DNA of 64,000 bases from Schumannella sp. 10F1B-5-1 (GTDB lineage: Bacteria; Actinomycetota; Actinomycetes; Actinomycetales; Microbacteriaceae), in NCBI RefSeq assembly GCF_006517535.1, contig NZ_VHQH01000039.1:492798-556797 (forward strand), in the 5' to 3' direction. Shown here piece after piece: positions 13,363 through 22,674 of this stretch; position 1 is the stretch's first letter; each line of letters opens with the position of its first letter. A program made the position numbers and the translations under genes. Under the pieces are notes generated by a model, which saw only the letters and a program-made list of their open reading frames with translations, was not told where the DNA came from and searched no databases.

Positions 13363-14055
13363 TCAGTGCCGGTGCGAAGCCGCGGCCGCCGCGGCACGCA
13401 GCCCCGCGATCGCCTCGCCGGCGTGCGGAGCGCCGTAGACGCTCGACCCGGCGACGAAGGTGTCGGCGCCTGCCTCGGCCGCCACGCCGATCGTGTCGAG
13501 GGTGATGCCGCCGTCGACCTGCAGCCACACCTCGGAGCCCGTGGCGTCGGCGGCGGCGCGCACGGCCGCGACCTTGGCCATCTGGTCGGCCATGAACGAC
13601 TGCCCGCCGAAGCCCGGCTCGACCGTCATGACGAGGACCTGATCGAACTCCGGCAGCAGCTCGAGATACGGCTCGACCGCGGTGCCGGGCTTCAGCGCGA
13701 TGCCGGCGCGCGATCCGATCTCGCGCAGGCGCCGCGCCAGGTTCACGGGCTCCTCGGTCGCCTCGGCGTGGAAGGTGACCGAGAACGCGCCGAGCTCGGC
13801 GTAGCCGGGAGCCCAGCGGTCGACGTCGGCGATCATCAGGTGCACGTCGAGCCCGATCGGCGAGACGGCCTGGATGCGCTGCACCATCGGCGGGCCGAAG
13901 GTCAGGTTCGGCACGAAGTGGTTGTCCATGACGTCGACGTGCACGTAGTCGGCGTCGGCGATGCGCTCGAGCTCGGCCTGCATGTTGACGAAGTCGGCCG
14001 ACAGGATGCTCGGCTCGATGCGGGGCGCGGGGTGATCGGCGGGGCGGGAGGTCAC
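13363..14055 (-). CDS. rpe: Ribulose-phosphate 3-epimerase
   Basis: Interconverts ribulose 5-phosphate and xylulose 5-phosphate in the pentose phosphate pathway. 230 residues, TIM barrel. PSILSADFVNMQAEL, HVDVMDNHFVPNLTFGP, DVHLMIADVD, MTVEPGFGGQSF and LQVDGGI carry the metal-binding His/Asp residues and the phosphate loop. The start is GTG with a TAGGGT box ending 6 bases upstream, so the mRNA is probably leaderless. The C-terminus is Ala/His rich. Confidence 0.97.
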   Translation of the reverse strand: MTSRPADHPAPRIEPSILSADFVNMQAELERIADADYVHVDVMDNHFVPNLTFGPPMVQRIQAVSPIGLDVHLMIADVDRWAPGYAELGAFSVTFHAEATEEPVNLARRLREIGSRAGIALKPGTAVEPYLELLPEFDQVLVMTVEPGFGGQSFMADQMAKVAAVRAAADATGSEVWLQVDGGITLDTIGVAAEAGADTFVAGSSVYGAPHAGEAIAGLRAAAAAASHRH

Positions 14056-14067
14056 GGTGCGACCCTA
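14056..14067 (-). promoter_or_regulatory. Candidate leaderless promoter of rpe
   Basis: Minus-strand TAGGGT (14062-14067) followed by 6 bases and the rpe GTG. Same geometry as at hisE, ruvC and others in this window. No -35 match. Confidence 0.45.
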
Positions 14068-14092
14068 CCGAGGCGCTTCTCGAGCGGACCTG

Positions 14093-15736
14093 TCACTCCG
14101 CGTCGACCGTCAGCAGCTGGATGAACATCGCGTCGGTGCCGTGCGCGTGCGGCCACAGCTGCGCGGCCGTGCCGGCCGGCAGCCCCAGGTCGCGCGTCGC
14201 GATCGGCGCGAGCGCCGCGGGCGTATCGAGGGCGCGGAGCCCGGGACGCCGGGCGAGCGCCCCGGCCACCACGTCGCGGGTCTCAGCGAGGTGCGGCGAG
14301 CAGGTCACGTAGGCGATCAGGCCTCCCGGCTTCAGGGCGGCGACCGCCGCATCCAGCAGCTCGGCCTGGAGCCCCGCCAGCTCGGCGACGTCGCCCGGCT
14401 GCTTGCGCCAGCGCGCCTCGGGCCGGCGGCGCAGCGCTCCGAGCCCGGTGCAGGGGGCGTCGAGCAGGATGCGGTCGAACTGCCCGGGGCCGGTCACGGT
14501 GCCGACGGCGCCGGTGCCGAAGCGGCGTCCGTCGCCCTCGACGACCGTCGGCGGCTCGGGCAGGGCGCCGAGCGCCCGGCGCACGAGTCCGGCGCGGGCG
14601 GGCACGAGCTCGTTGGCGAGCAGGGTCGCTCCCCCGGCGGCGGCCTCGGCCGCGAGCAGCGCGGCCTTGCCGCCCGGACCCGCGCAGAGATCGAGCCAGC
14701 GCTCCCCCGGGCCGACCGCGCGAGCGCGGCTCAGCACGAGGGCGGCGAGCTGCGAGCCGGAGTCCTGCACGCGGGCGCGCCCGGAGCGCACGGCGGGGAT
14801 CGCCGCGGGGTCGCCGGCCGTCACGACCAGGCCGAGCGGCGAGACGCCCTCGACATCGGCGGAGCCCTCGGACGCGCCGTCGCGAGCGCCGGCATCGACC
14901 GCGACGTCGGCGGGCTCCACGAGCCCCGGCAGCGCGACCAGGTTCACGCGCGGCGGCACGTTGTCGGCGTCGAGCAGACGCTCGAGCTCGTCGTCGCGGC
15001 CATCGGCGGCGAGCGCGTCGCGCAGAGCGGAGACCACCCACTCGGGATGCGCGTGCTCGACCGCGAGGCGGGCGTCGCCGTCGACGTGGGCGGTGGCCCG
15101 GCGCATCCACGCCTCGGCGTCGTCGCGCGAGATCGTGCGCAGCACGCCGTTGACGAAGCCGGAGGCGTTCTTCGCGCCGGCCGCGCGGGTCAGCTCGACC
15201 GACTCGTCGACGGCCGCGTGCGCGGCGAGGCCCATGCCGAGCAGCTGGTGCGCTCCGAGACGCAGCACGTCGAGCACCGGCGGGTCGATGCGGTCGGTCT
15301 CGCGTCCCGCGGCGAGCTCGATCACGCGATCGTAGTAGCCCAGGCGGCGCAGGGTGCCGTAGGCGAGCTCGGTCGCGAAGCCGGCATCCCGCCCCGTCAG
15401 CCCGGCTTCGACGATGCGGTTGGGCAGCAGCAGATTCGCGTAGGCGTCGTCGGCCGTGACGGCGCGGATCACGTCGAAGGCGACCCGACGGGGCACCGTG
15501 ACGCGCGGGCGCGGAGCCGGCGGGTTCGCGGCGCGATCGGCACGACGGCGGTCGCGCTCGGCGCGCTCGGCGCGGTCCCGGCGCTCCTCGCGGGCGTCGC
15601 GCGCGTCGCGGTCGTCGCGCGGGGCGTCGCGCCCGTCCCGCCGCCGGTCGCTCGGCCGGCCGCCGTCGTCGCGCCGCGGGCGACGGGGCGCGTCGCCGCG
15701 CCCCGCACCGTCACGTCCTCCGGATGCGCCGCTCAC
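14093..15736 (-). CDS. rsmB: 16S rRNA (cytosine 967-C5) methyltransferase with Arg/Asp-rich N-terminal extension
   Basis: 547 residues. Residues 81 to ~205 are a NusB-like RNA-binding domain (VAFDVIRAV, ASGFVNGVLRTI). The SAM-dependent m5C methyltransferase domain follows: LDLCAGPGGK binds SAM, DAPCTG holds one active cysteine and VTCSPH the other. This is the RsmB/Sun (Fmu) architecture, expected to methylate C967 of 16S rRNA. Residues 1-80 form an unusual low-complexity tract of Arg, Asp, Ala and Gly before the NusB domain. GTG start overlaps the fmt stop by 4 bases. Confidence 0.94.
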   Translation of the reverse strand: MSGASGGRDGAGRGDAPRRPRRDDGGRPSDRRRDGRDAPRDDRDARDAREERRDRAERAERDRRRADRAANPPAPRPRVTVPRRVAFDVIRAVTADDAYANLLLPNRIVEAGLTGRDAGFATELAYGTLRRLGYYDRVIELAAGRETDRIDPPVLDVLRLGAHQLLGMGLAAHAAVDESVELTRAAGAKNASGFVNGVLRTISRDDAEAWMRRATAHVDGDARLAVEHAHPEWVVSALRDALAADGRDDELERLLDADNVPPRVNLVALPGLVEPADVAVDAGARDGASEGSADVEGVSPLGLVVTAGDPAAIPAVRSGRARVQDSGSQLAALVLSRARAVGPGERWLDLCAGPGGKAALLAAEAAAGGATLLANELVPARAGLVRRALGALPEPPTVVEGDGRRFGTGAVGTVTGPGQFDRILLDAPCTGLGALRRRPEARWRKQPGDVAELAGLQAELLDAAVAALKPGGLIAYVTCSPHLAETRDVVAGALARRPGLRALDTPAALAPIATRDLGLPAGTAAQLWPHAHGTDAMFIQLLTVDAE

Positions 15737-16653
15737 GAGAGCACCGTCGCACCCTGGCGTCCGCGCCACCAGTCGGCGGCGCGCATCCCCTTCTTGCCGG
15801 CGGGCTGCACCTCGGTCAGCTCGACCGGGGTGTCGGCCGTGCCGACCACCACCTGGCCGGCGCGCAGGTCCACGGCGCCCGGGGCGAGCGGGCCCACGTC
15901 GTGCGCGAGGGCACCCGCCAGCACCTTGAACCGGTCGCCGTCGAGCGTCGTCCACGCGCCCGGCTCGGGGGTCACGCCGCGCAGCCGCGCGACGAGCTCG
16001 GCGCCGGGCCGGGTCCAGTCGAGGCGGCCGTCGTCGAGCGTCAGCTTCGGGGCGAAGCTCGGCTCGCCCTGCTGCTCGACGGCGGCGAGGGTGCCGTCGG
16101 CGAGGCCGTCGACAGTGCGGGTCAGCAGCTCGGCGCCCGAATCGGCCAGGCGTGTCAGCAGCTCGCCGGCCGTGCTGTGGCGGCCGACCGGGGTCGCCTC
16201 GGTCGCGAGCAGGGGGCCCGCATCCAGTTCTTCGACCAGGCGGAACACGCTCGCGCCCGTCGTCTCGTCGCCCGCGATCAGCGCGTGCTGCACGGGAGCC
16301 GCACCGCGCCAGGCCGGCAGCAGCGAGAAGTGCAGGTTGATCCAGCCGAGGCGCGGGGCGCTGAGCAGCGGCTCGCGGATCAGACCGCCATAGGCGACCA
16401 CCACGCCCAGATCGGCCTCGAGGGCGATCAGCTCGTCCGCGACCGGAGCCAGGCGCGCGGCGCGCACGACCGGCACACCCGCCTCCTCGGCGAGCTGCGC
16501 GACCGGCGTCGGCGTCAGCACCCGCTTGCGCCCCTGAGGCGTGTCGGGGCGGGTCACGACGGCGGCGACCTCGTGCGGGGAATCGAGCAGGCGCCGCAGG
16601 CTCGGCGCGGCGGCGGCGGGCGAGCCCGCGAAGATCAGGCGGAGCGGGGTCAT
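15733..16653 (-). CDS. fmt: Methionyl-tRNA formyltransferase
   Basis: Formylates the initiator Met-tRNA with 10-formyl-THF. 306 residues. Catalytic motif NLHFSLLPAWRGAAPVQHA (Asn, His) and the later Asp in VEELDAGPLL are present; the C-terminal OB-like tRNA-binding domain follows from about 205. Start at 16653 is supported by GGAGG about 10 bases upstream and by the family start MTPLRLIFAGSP; the frame is open further upstream through a repeat region but without homology. Stop overlaps rsmB. Confidence 0.96.
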   Translation of the reverse strand: MTPLRLIFAGSPAAAAPSLRRLLDSPHEVAAVVTRPDTPQGRKRVLTPTPVAQLAEEAGVPVVRAARLAPVADELIALEADLGVVVAYGGLIREPLLSAPRLGWINLHFSLLPAWRGAAPVQHALIAGDETTGASVFRLVEELDAGPLLATEATPVGRHSTAGELLTRLADSGAELLTRTVDGLADGTLAAVEQQGEPSFAPKLTLDDGRLDWTRPGAELVARLRGVTPEPGAWTTLDGDRFKVLAGALAHDVGPLAPGAVDLRAGQVVVGTADTPVELTEVQPAGKKGMRAADWWRGRQGATVLS

Positions 16654-16727
16654 CCCGATGATCCTCCCACGCGGGCGCGTGACGGGCCGCGCGCATCCGC
16701 ACGCCCACACGGGTCGAGAGCACGGGC

Positions 16728-16786
16728 GCGGGTGGCCGCAGATGCACGCCCGACGCGGCGTGTCACGTACATTCCTGGCCACCCGC
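16728..16786. repeat. Hairpin repeat unit 1 of a tandem pair
   Basis: Near-palindromic element between fmt and priA. Perfect 10-bp arms GCGGGTGGCC (16728-16737) and GGCCACCCGC (16777-16786). On the minus strand it contains TGGCCAGGAATG and GACACGCCG, both shared in order with the unit at 16801-16861. It resembles a REP-like intergenic palindrome. Confidence 0.65.
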
Positions 16787-16800
16787 GGACTCCCCGGTCA

Positions 16801-16861
16801 CGAGGCTGGCCACGAACGTACGGCTGACCCGGCGTGTCGCGAGCATTCGTGGCCAGCCTCG
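16801..16861. repeat. Hairpin repeat unit 2 of a tandem pair
   Basis: Perfect 16-bp inverted repeat: CGAGGCTGGCCACGAA (16801-16816) and its complement (16846-16861), with a 29-base loop. On the minus strand it contains TGGCCACGAATG and GACACGCCG in the same positions as unit 1. It ends 46 bases after the priA stop, so it may also act as a terminator or RNA stabiliser for priA. Confidence 0.7.
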
Positions 16862-16906
16862 AAACGGCGTGCGGGCGACTCGTGCGCGGCGGAGCGGAAC
16901 CGCGCG

Positions 16907-19057
16907 CTACTCGTCGAAGGGGGCCGGGTCGTCGAAGAGCACGCGCAGCGGCACCGGCTGCCGCCCGCGGCGACGCTGGTCGGGCCGCGCGCTGCGGCGG
17001 GCCGACGACAGCCGGATCATCTCCGCGCGCAGCTCGGCCGCGACCTCGCCGGCCGCTGCGTAGTCCATCCGCACGATCGCCCGCACGAGCCCCTCGGGCT
17101 GCGGCAGCGGGCCGAGCACGTCGAGTCCCGGCCGCTGGACGCGATCGAGTGCTCCGGCGACGACGTCGGGCGGGCCCAGCAGGGTCGCCGTGCGCACGGC
17201 GGGCGGGAAGCGCAGCGGGCGCCGATCGGCGAGCTCGCCGCGGGCGTAGTCGGCCAGGCGCCAGGTGCTGAGCGCCGAGGCGAGCGCTCCGCCGACGCCC
17301 ACCAGCACGGTCGGCGCGTCGTCGGCGGCCAGCGCGGTCGCATCCGCCCACCACCGCAGGCAGTCCTCGCCGACGCGCAGGCTCTCGCGCGCGACCATGC
17401 GCTCGCCGTCGAGCAGCACGACGGCGCGGTAGCCGCCGGCCGCGATCGGCTCGGCGCCGCGCGTCGCGATCACCAGCGCGGGCGCGGCGTCGACGTGCTG
17501 CACGGGATGCTCGCCGTCGGCGACGATGACCCGCTCGCCCGGGAAGGCGCGGCCGAGGTCCTCGGCGGTGCGCAGCGACCCGCTGCCGCGCGGACGCAGC
17601 TTCACGCCGTCGCAGGAGGCGCACTGCCACTGCGAGTCGGGCACGCCGCACCACAGGCAGCTCACCGCGCCGCCGCGCCCGCGCTGCTGCAGCGGACCGC
17701 CGCAGTGGCGGCAGCGCGCCGCGGCGCCGCAGTCGGCGCAGGCGAGTCCCGGGGCGAATCCGGGACGGGCGACCTGGAACAGCACGGGCCCCGTGCGCAG
17801 CGCCTCCCTCGCGGTGCGCCAGGCGCTCGACGGGATGCGCGCCCGCTCGGCGAGCTCGTCGCGCGCCGTCAGGTTGGCGCTGGGCAGCACCGACGGCCGC
17901 GGCACCCGGGCCGGCGTGGCCTCCTCGACGAATCCGATCTCGACGAGCCGCTGCACCTCGGTCGTGCGCCCGTGCCCGGCGAAGAGCAGCGCGCCGCCCT
18001 GCTGCTGCTGACGCAGCAGCGCCGCATCCCGGGCGTGCACATAGGGGGCGTGGGGCTCGCGGTGCAGCGGGTCGCCGTCGTTCCAGAGCGCGATCAGCGC
18101 GAGCCGCTCGGCCGGGGCGTAGACCGCCGAGCGGGTTCCGACGACGATGCGCGGGCCGTCGATCGCGCGCAGGAGCGCACGGTAGCGCTGCGACGGCGTT
18201 CCGCCGGAATCCCAGCGCACGATCGCCTCGTCGGGCACGAGCGCGCTCAGCGCCGCGGTGAGCTGATCGATGTCGCGGTAGTCGGGCACCGCGAGGATCG
18301 CGGATCCGCCGGTCACGAGCGCCAGCCGAGCCGCCTCGGCGAGGGTGACCGCCCAGCGGCCCACCCAGTCGCCCGCCGGGGTCTTCGTCACCCCGGTCAG
18401 CGCCTGGAGCGCGGCGCGCCGACCCTCGCGCACGATCGCGTCGAGCGTATCGGGCGCGTGCGCGCTGATCGTCGGCGGCGCCGTGACCTGCGGGGGCGCA
18501 TCCACGCCCGGCTCGCGCTCGAGCCAGGCCTTCTCGACGCGCGCCTGCCGCTTCGGCAGGGCCAGTCGCAGCACGTCCGACGCCGAGCCGGCGGCGCGGG
18601 TCGAGACGCCGCGCGCCAGCGCCCAGACCTCGGGGCGCAGCACCGGCACCGGCGAGACGACCGCCTCGAGGTCGCTCAGCGGCCCCGGGAACTCCTGCTG
18701 GTCGGTCAGATCCACGACGAGGCCGTCGACGGTGCGGCCGACCGTGCGCAGCGGCACGCGCACGCGCACGCCCGGCCCCAGCGACGGCTCGCCGCGCAGG
18801 AGCTCCGGGATGCGGTACTCCAGCAGCCGGTCGAGCTGCGGCAGCGGCGAGTCGATGACGACGCGCGCGACCGTCGGGCCGACGCACTCAGCCGGCGTCG
18901 GCGCGGAGGCCGGCGCGGGCGTCGGCGCCGACGTCGGCGCCGAGGGCTCGACCGACCCGGTCGTCGAGCCCGAGCCGGCGGAGTCCGGCGCCGCGGCGCC
19001 GGACTCCGCGGACCCGGGAGCCGTCACCTCAGAGTCCGGCGGACTCGCGGAGCGCAT
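16907..19057 (-). CDS. priA: Actinobacterial primosomal protein N' (PriA) without helicase motifs
   Basis: 716 residues (706 if it starts at GTG 19027, just after the metK stop; the ATG at 19057 would overlap metK by 29 bases). Replication-restart protein family. A PriA DNA-binding domain starts near residue 62. The Walker A site of E. coli PriA is replaced by [10 protein letters not shown] (222-231) and the DEEH box by WNDGD (325-329), so ATP-driven unwinding is not expected. Eight zinc-cluster cysteines remain (440, 443, 449, 452, 467, 470, 479, 482), as CADC, CRHC, CLWC and CASC. Residues 11-60 are a Ser/Pro/Ala linker. Such degenerate PriA proteins are typical of actinobacteria. Confidence 0.9.
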   Translation of the reverse strand: MRSASPPDSEVTAPGSAESGAAAPDSAGSGSTTGSVEPSAPTSAPTPAPASAPTPAECVGPTVARVVIDSPLPQLDRLLEYRIPELLRGEPSLGPGVRVRVPLRTVGRTVDGLVVDLTDQQEFPGPLSDLEAVVSPVPVLRPEVWALARGVSTRAAGSASDVLRLALPKRQARVEKAWLEREPGVDAPPQVTAPPTISAHAPDTLDAIVREGRRAALQALTGVTKTPAGDWVGRWAVTLAEAARLALVTGGSAILAVPDYRDIDQLTAALSALVPDEAIVRWDSGGTPSQRYRALLRAIDGPRIVVGTRSAVYAPAERLALIALWNDGDPLHREPHAPYVHARDAALLRQQQQGGALLFAGHGRTTEVQRLVEIGFVEEATPARVPRPSVLPSANLTARDELAERARIPSSAWRTAREALRTGPVLFQVARPGFAPGLACADCGAAARCRHCGGPLQQRGRGGAVSCLWCGVPDSQWQCASCDGVKLRPRGSGSLRTAEDLGRAFPGERVIVADGEHPVQHVDAAPALVIATRGAEPIAAGGYRAVVLLDGERMVARESLRVGEDCLRWWADATALAADDAPTVLVGVGGALASALSTWRLADYARGELADRRPLRFPPAVRTATLLGPPDVVAGALDRVQRPGLDVLGPLPQPEGLVRAIVRMDYAAAGEVAAELRAEMIRLSSARRSARPDQRRRGRQPVPLRVLFDDPAPFDE

Positions 19058-20225
19058 CCACGCGGTCGAGGCGCTCCCAGGTGAAGTCGGGCAGCTCGCG
19101 GCCGAAGTGGCCGTAGGTGGCCGTCGGGGCGTAGATCGGGCGCAGCAGGTCGAGGTCGCGGATGATCGCCGCGGGGCGCAGGTCGAAGACCTCGCGGATC
19201 GCGGCGGTCAGGCGCTCCTCGGGCACGTGCGCCGTGCCGAAGGTCTCGACGTAGAGCCCGACCGGCGCGGCGGCGCCGATCGCGTAGGCGACCTGCACCT
19301 CGAGGCGGTCGGCGAGTCCGGCCGCGACGGCGTTCTTGGCGACCCAGCGCATGGCGTAGGCGGCCGAGCGGTCGACCTTCGACGGGTCCTTGCCGCTGAA
19401 CGCGCCGCCGCCGTGGCGGGCGGCGCCGCCGTAGGTGTCGACGATGATCTTGCGGCCGGTGAGCCCGGCGTCGCCCTGCGGGCCGCCGATCTCGAAGCGG
19501 CCGGTCGGGTTGACGAGCACCTTGTGCGCTCCCGAGTCGAGGTCGACCTCGGCGAGCACCGGGTCGATCACGAGCTCGCGGACGGCCGCGCGCAGGTCGT
19601 CGAGCGCGATGGAGGGCGCGTGCTGGGTCGACAGCACGACGGTGTCGATCGTGCGCGGCGTCGTGCCCTCGTAGCCGATCGTGACCTGCGTCTTGCCGTC
19701 GGGCCGCAGCCAGTCGACGACGCCGTCGTGCCGCACACGCGACAGGCGCTCGCTCAGCCGGTGCGCCAACCAGATCGGCAGCGGCATGAGCGACGGGGTC
19801 TCGGTCGTGGCGAAGCCGAACATGATGCCCTGGTCGCCCGCGCCCTGCCGGTCGAGCTCGTCGATGCTCGCCTGCTCGCGCGCCTCGTAGGCCGAGTCGA
19901 CGCCCTGCGCGATGTCGGGCGACTGCCCGCCGATCGACACGGTCACGCCGCAGGAGCGGCCGTCGAACCAGACATCCGACGAGGTGTAGCCGATGTCGGT
20001 GATGCGCTTGCGCACGATCCCGGGGATGTCGACGTAACCGGTCGTCGAGACCTCGCCGGCCACGTGCACGAGGCCGGTGGTCACGAGCGTCTCGACCGCG
20101 ACGCGGGCGCCCGGGTCGACCTCGAGCAGCGCATCCAGGATCGAGTCGCTCACCTGGTCGCAGATCTTGTCGGGGTGACCCTCGGTGACCGACTCCGACG
20201 TGAACAGGCGCAGGGGGGTGCTCAT
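19029..20225 (-). CDS. metK: S-adenosylmethionine synthetase
   Basis: Makes SAM from methionine and ATP. 398 residues. [17 protein letters not shown] near 16-32 binds ATP/Mg; [10 protein letters not shown] and the glycine-rich [19 protein letters not shown] are the two family signatures. RBS CGGAG lies 6 bases before the ATG. Downstream of coaBC (65-base gap) and upstream of priA, as in M. tuberculosis. Confidence 0.98.
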   Translation of the reverse strand: MSTPLRLFTSESVTEGHPDKICDQVSDSILDALLEVDPGARVAVETLVTTGLVHVAGEVSTTGYVDIPGIVRKRITDIGYTSSDVWFDGRSCGVTVSIGGQSPDIAQGVDSAYEAREQASIDELDRQGAGDQGIMFGFATTETPSLMPLPIWLAHRLSERLSRVRHDGVVDWLRPDGKTQVTIGYEGTTPRTIDTVVLSTQHAPSIALDDLRAAVRELVIDPVLAEVDLDSGAHKVLVNPTGRFEIGGPQGDAGLTGRKIIVDTYGGAARHGGGAFSGKDPSKVDRSAAYAMRWVAKNAVAAGLADRLEVQVAYAIGAAAPVGLYVETFGTAHVPEERLTAAIREVFDLRPAAIIRDLDLLRPIYAPTATYGHFGRELPDFTWERLDRVDALRESAGL

Positions 20226-20290
20226 GGGCGCTCCGGGATTCTGGTGGTGCGGGCGCCGCCGCGGGCCGATCGGGCCCCGGCGGCGACGGA

Positions 20291-21514
20291 CTAGCTGACG
20301 AGATCGAGGATACGGTCGGCGACCGACGCTTTACTCCCCGTGGCCTCGGCCACGATGCCGCCGGCCGCGTCGATCACGATGATCTCGTTCGTCTCGGCGG
20401 CGAAGCCCTCGGTCCAGCCGACCCGGTTCAGCACGAGCAGGTCGACGCCCTTGCGCTCCGCCTTGGCGCGGCCGAGCGCGAGCTGCGCATCCCGGTTCGT
20501 CTCGGTCTCGGCGGCGAAGCCGATGATCGTCTGACCCGCGCGGCGCGCGGCCGTGAGCTCGCGCAGGATGTCGGGGTTGCGGCTCAGGCGCAGGGCGAGC
20601 TCGTCGCCCTGGTCGTCTTTCTTGATCTTGGCGGTGGCGACCTCGACCGGGCGGTAGTCGGCGACGGCCGCGGCCATGATGACGACGTCGTGATCGGGCG
20701 ACTCGGCGAGGGCGGCGCGCCGCAGCTCCTCGGCCGTGCCGACGGCGACGACGCGCACGCCCGTCGGGGCGGCGACGTCGAGGTTCGCCGCGAGCAGCGT
20801 GACGTCGGCTCCGCGGGCGGCGGCGGCCAGGGCCAGGGCGACGCCCTGGCGGCCCGAGGAGCGGTTGCCGACGAAGCGCACCGGGTCGATCGGCTCGCGC
20901 GTGCCGCCGGCCGTGACGAGCACGCGGCGGCCGGCCAGGTCGCCGGTGGAGCTCGAGGAGGCGCCCGCCGTCGAGCCGGCGGCGGACGACCCGGACGCGA
21001 CAGCGAGCGCCGCCGCGACGATCTCGTCGGGCTCGCTCATGCGGCCGGGGCCGCTGTCGGCGCCTGTGAGCTGGCCGTCTGCGGGGCCGACGATCGTGCC
21101 ACCGCGCTCGCGCAGGGTCCGGATGTTGGCGACGGTCGCCGGGTTCTGCCACATCTCGGTGTGCATCGCCGGGGCGATCACGAGCGGCGCGCGCGACGCG
21201 AGCACGGTCGTGCCGAGCAGGTCGTCGGCGATGCCGTTCGCGAGCTTGGCGATCGCGGCGGCCGTGGCCGGGGCGATCACGATCAGGTCGGCGCGCTGGC
21301 CGAGGCCGACGTGCCGCACCTCGCTCACGTCGTCGAAGACCGACGTCGTGACGGGGTTGCGGCTGATCGCCTCCCAGGTCGGCAGGCCCACGAACCGCAG
21401 CGCCGCCTCGGTCGGCACGACGTGCACCTCGTGCCCGGCGAGCACGAGGGCGCGCACGACGCCGACGGCCTTGTAGGCCGCGATGCCGCCGGTCACGCCG
21501 ACGACGACGTTCAC
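20291..21514 (-). CDS. coaBC: Bifunctional phosphopantothenoylcysteine decarboxylase / synthase
   Basis: Joins cysteine to 4'-phosphopantothenate (CoaB) and decarboxylates the product (CoaC) in CoA synthesis. 407 residues. CoaC flavoprotein domain 1-170: [10 protein letters not shown], His69-region [14 protein letters not shown]. CoaB domain from ~193: [26 protein letters not shown] and the lysine of AKIKK. In the CoaC half the usual PxMNxxMW asparagine is His118 (PAMHTEMW), and the flap that carries Cys158 in E. coli reads [13 protein letters not shown] with no cysteine. A Ser/Gly/Ala linker (172-192) joins the domains. GTG start. Confidence 0.95.
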   Translation of the reverse strand: MNVVVGVTGGIAAYKAVGVVRALVLAGHEVHVVPTEAALRFVGLPTWEAISRNPVTTSVFDDVSEVRHVGLGQRADLIVIAPATAAAIAKLANGIADDLLGTTVLASRAPLVIAPAMHTEMWQNPATVANIRTLRERGGTIVGPADGQLTGADSGPGRMSEPDEIVAAALAVASGSSAAGSTAGASSSSTGDLAGRRVLVTAGGTREPIDPVRFVGNRSSGRQGVALALAAAARGADVTLLAANLDVAAPTGVRVVAVGTAEELRRAALAESPDHDVVIMAAAVADYRPVEVATAKIKKDDQGDELALRLSRNPDILRELTAARRAGQTIIGFAAETETNRDAQLALGRAKAERKGVDLLVLNRVGWTEGFAAETNEIIVIDAAGGIVAEATGSKASVADRILDLVS

Positions 21515-21548
21515 GCCGCTGCTCGTCCGGTCGCCGCTGTCGAGCGGA

Positions 21549-21818
21549 TTACTCGGCGTCGGCGTTCGCGTCGGCGGCGAGGACGAGCTTGTCCTCGTTG
21601 ATCTCGTGGAGGGCGACCGACAGCGGCTTGTCGTCGATCGTCGAGTCGACCAGCGGGCCGACGTTGTCGAACAGCGAGCCCTCGTGCAGGTCGGCGTAGT
21701 AGTCGTTGATCTGGCGGGCGCGCTTCGAGGCGAAGATGACGAGCTGGTACTTCGACTCCACCTTCGAGAGCAGGTCGTCGATCGGCGGGTCGATGATGCC
21801 GGAGTTCTTGTCGGCCAT
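21549..21818 (-). CDS. rpoZ: RNA polymerase omega subunit
   Basis: 89 residues. Omega wraps the beta-prime C-terminus and helps assemble RNA polymerase. Conserved region [31 protein letters not shown] matches actinobacterial RpoZ. RBS AGGAG 8 bases before the ATG. Lies 34 bases upstream of coaBC in the same order as in M. tuberculosis (gmk, rpoZ, dfp, metK). Confidence 0.96.
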   Translation of the reverse strand: MADKNSGIIDPPIDDLLSKVESKYQLVIFASKRARQINDYYADLHEGSLFDNVGPLVDSTIDDKPLSVALHEINEDKLVLAADANADAE

Positions 21819-21879
21819 GGGATGCGCTCCTGACGGTTCGGAGGAAAAGACTCTCGATTCTAGCTGACGCCGAGCCCGT

Positions 21880-22674
21880 TCAGCTCTCGGCGCGCATCTG
21901 ATCGAGCAGCCGGAAGGCGTCGACCTCGTCGCGCGGACCGCCGGTGTCGCCGAAGCGCACCCCCTGCGGGGCGCCGACCAGCTCGATGAGGAAGGCGAGC
22001 TCGAGCGCCTGCTCGGGCCGCAGCCCCGGGTCGAGATGCGCCACGAGGGCGCCCCACTGCTGACCGGAGGCGGTCGTGCACGGCATCACGACGCCGGCGT
22101 AGCGCGGGTCGACGCTGGCGCGGATGGCCGGACCATTGCGGACGAGCAGCACGAGCTCGCCGTCGCCGTCGAGCCCGCCGACGCCGGGATCCGACAGCAG
22201 CGGCGAGTTCCGGGCGCGACTGCGCAGCGCACGGAAGCTCGTGCGCACGACGAGCGCCAGGTCCGTCCACCGGATCAGCGGCACGCTCGGCAGATGGATG
22301 CCGGACATCGAGACGCCGATGAACGCGGTCGGGCCGTCGCCGAAGTAGGGGCGCTGCGCCTCCGTCTCGGCCCGCATCCGCTCCCGCTTGGCGCGGGCCT
22401 CGTACTGGCCGACGAAGAACAGCGTCGGATTGTGCTGGGCGATCGACATGTAGGTCCAGTAGGTGCCGTTCGGGTCCCTCACGCGCGGCGCGGCGGCGGC
22501 GAGCGAGTACTCGAAGCCGAAGCGGCCGCCGTCACGGAACCACGACCACCACTGTGCGCGATCGGCGCTGAACGCCGGGGTCGGGGCGGGCGCGGCCGGA
22601 TAGCGCGAGACCAGCGTGCCGGCGTCCGCCCACACCGGCATCGTTGCGGGGAGGGACTGACCGGCGGGGAGCAC
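21880..22674 (-). CDS. Hypothetical protein coupled to gmk
   Basis: 264 residues if it starts at the GTG overlapping the gmk TAG stop (TAGTG at 22672-22676); an ATG at 22641 would give 253. I do not recognise the family. Visible features: Trp/Tyr/Phe-rich segment near 40-80 ([20 protein letters not shown]), a likely globular alpha/beta body, [30 protein letters not shown], and an acidic-helical end. No signal peptide or membrane helix. It sits between gmk and rpoZ, where M. tuberculosis has no extra gene, and lies in the same operon orientation. The function is unknown. Confidence 0.7.
   Translation of the reverse strand: MLPAGQSLPATMPVWADAGTLVSRYPAAPAPTPAFSADRAQWWSWFRDGGRFGFEYSLAAAAPRVRDPNGTYWTYMSIAQHNPTLFFVGQYEARAKRERMRAETEAQRPYFGDGPTAFIGVSMSGIHLPSVPLIRWTDLALVVRTSFRALRSRARNSPLLSDPGVGGLDGDGELVLLVRNGPAIRASVDPRYAGVVMPCTTASGQQWGALVAHLDPGLRPEQALELAFLIELVGAPQGVRFGDTGGPRDEVDAFRLLDQMRAES

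Noticed and set aside
19029-20290. SAM riboswitch before metK
   Set aside because: Only 65 bases separate coaBC and metK, with no match to SAM-I or SAM-II cores by eye.
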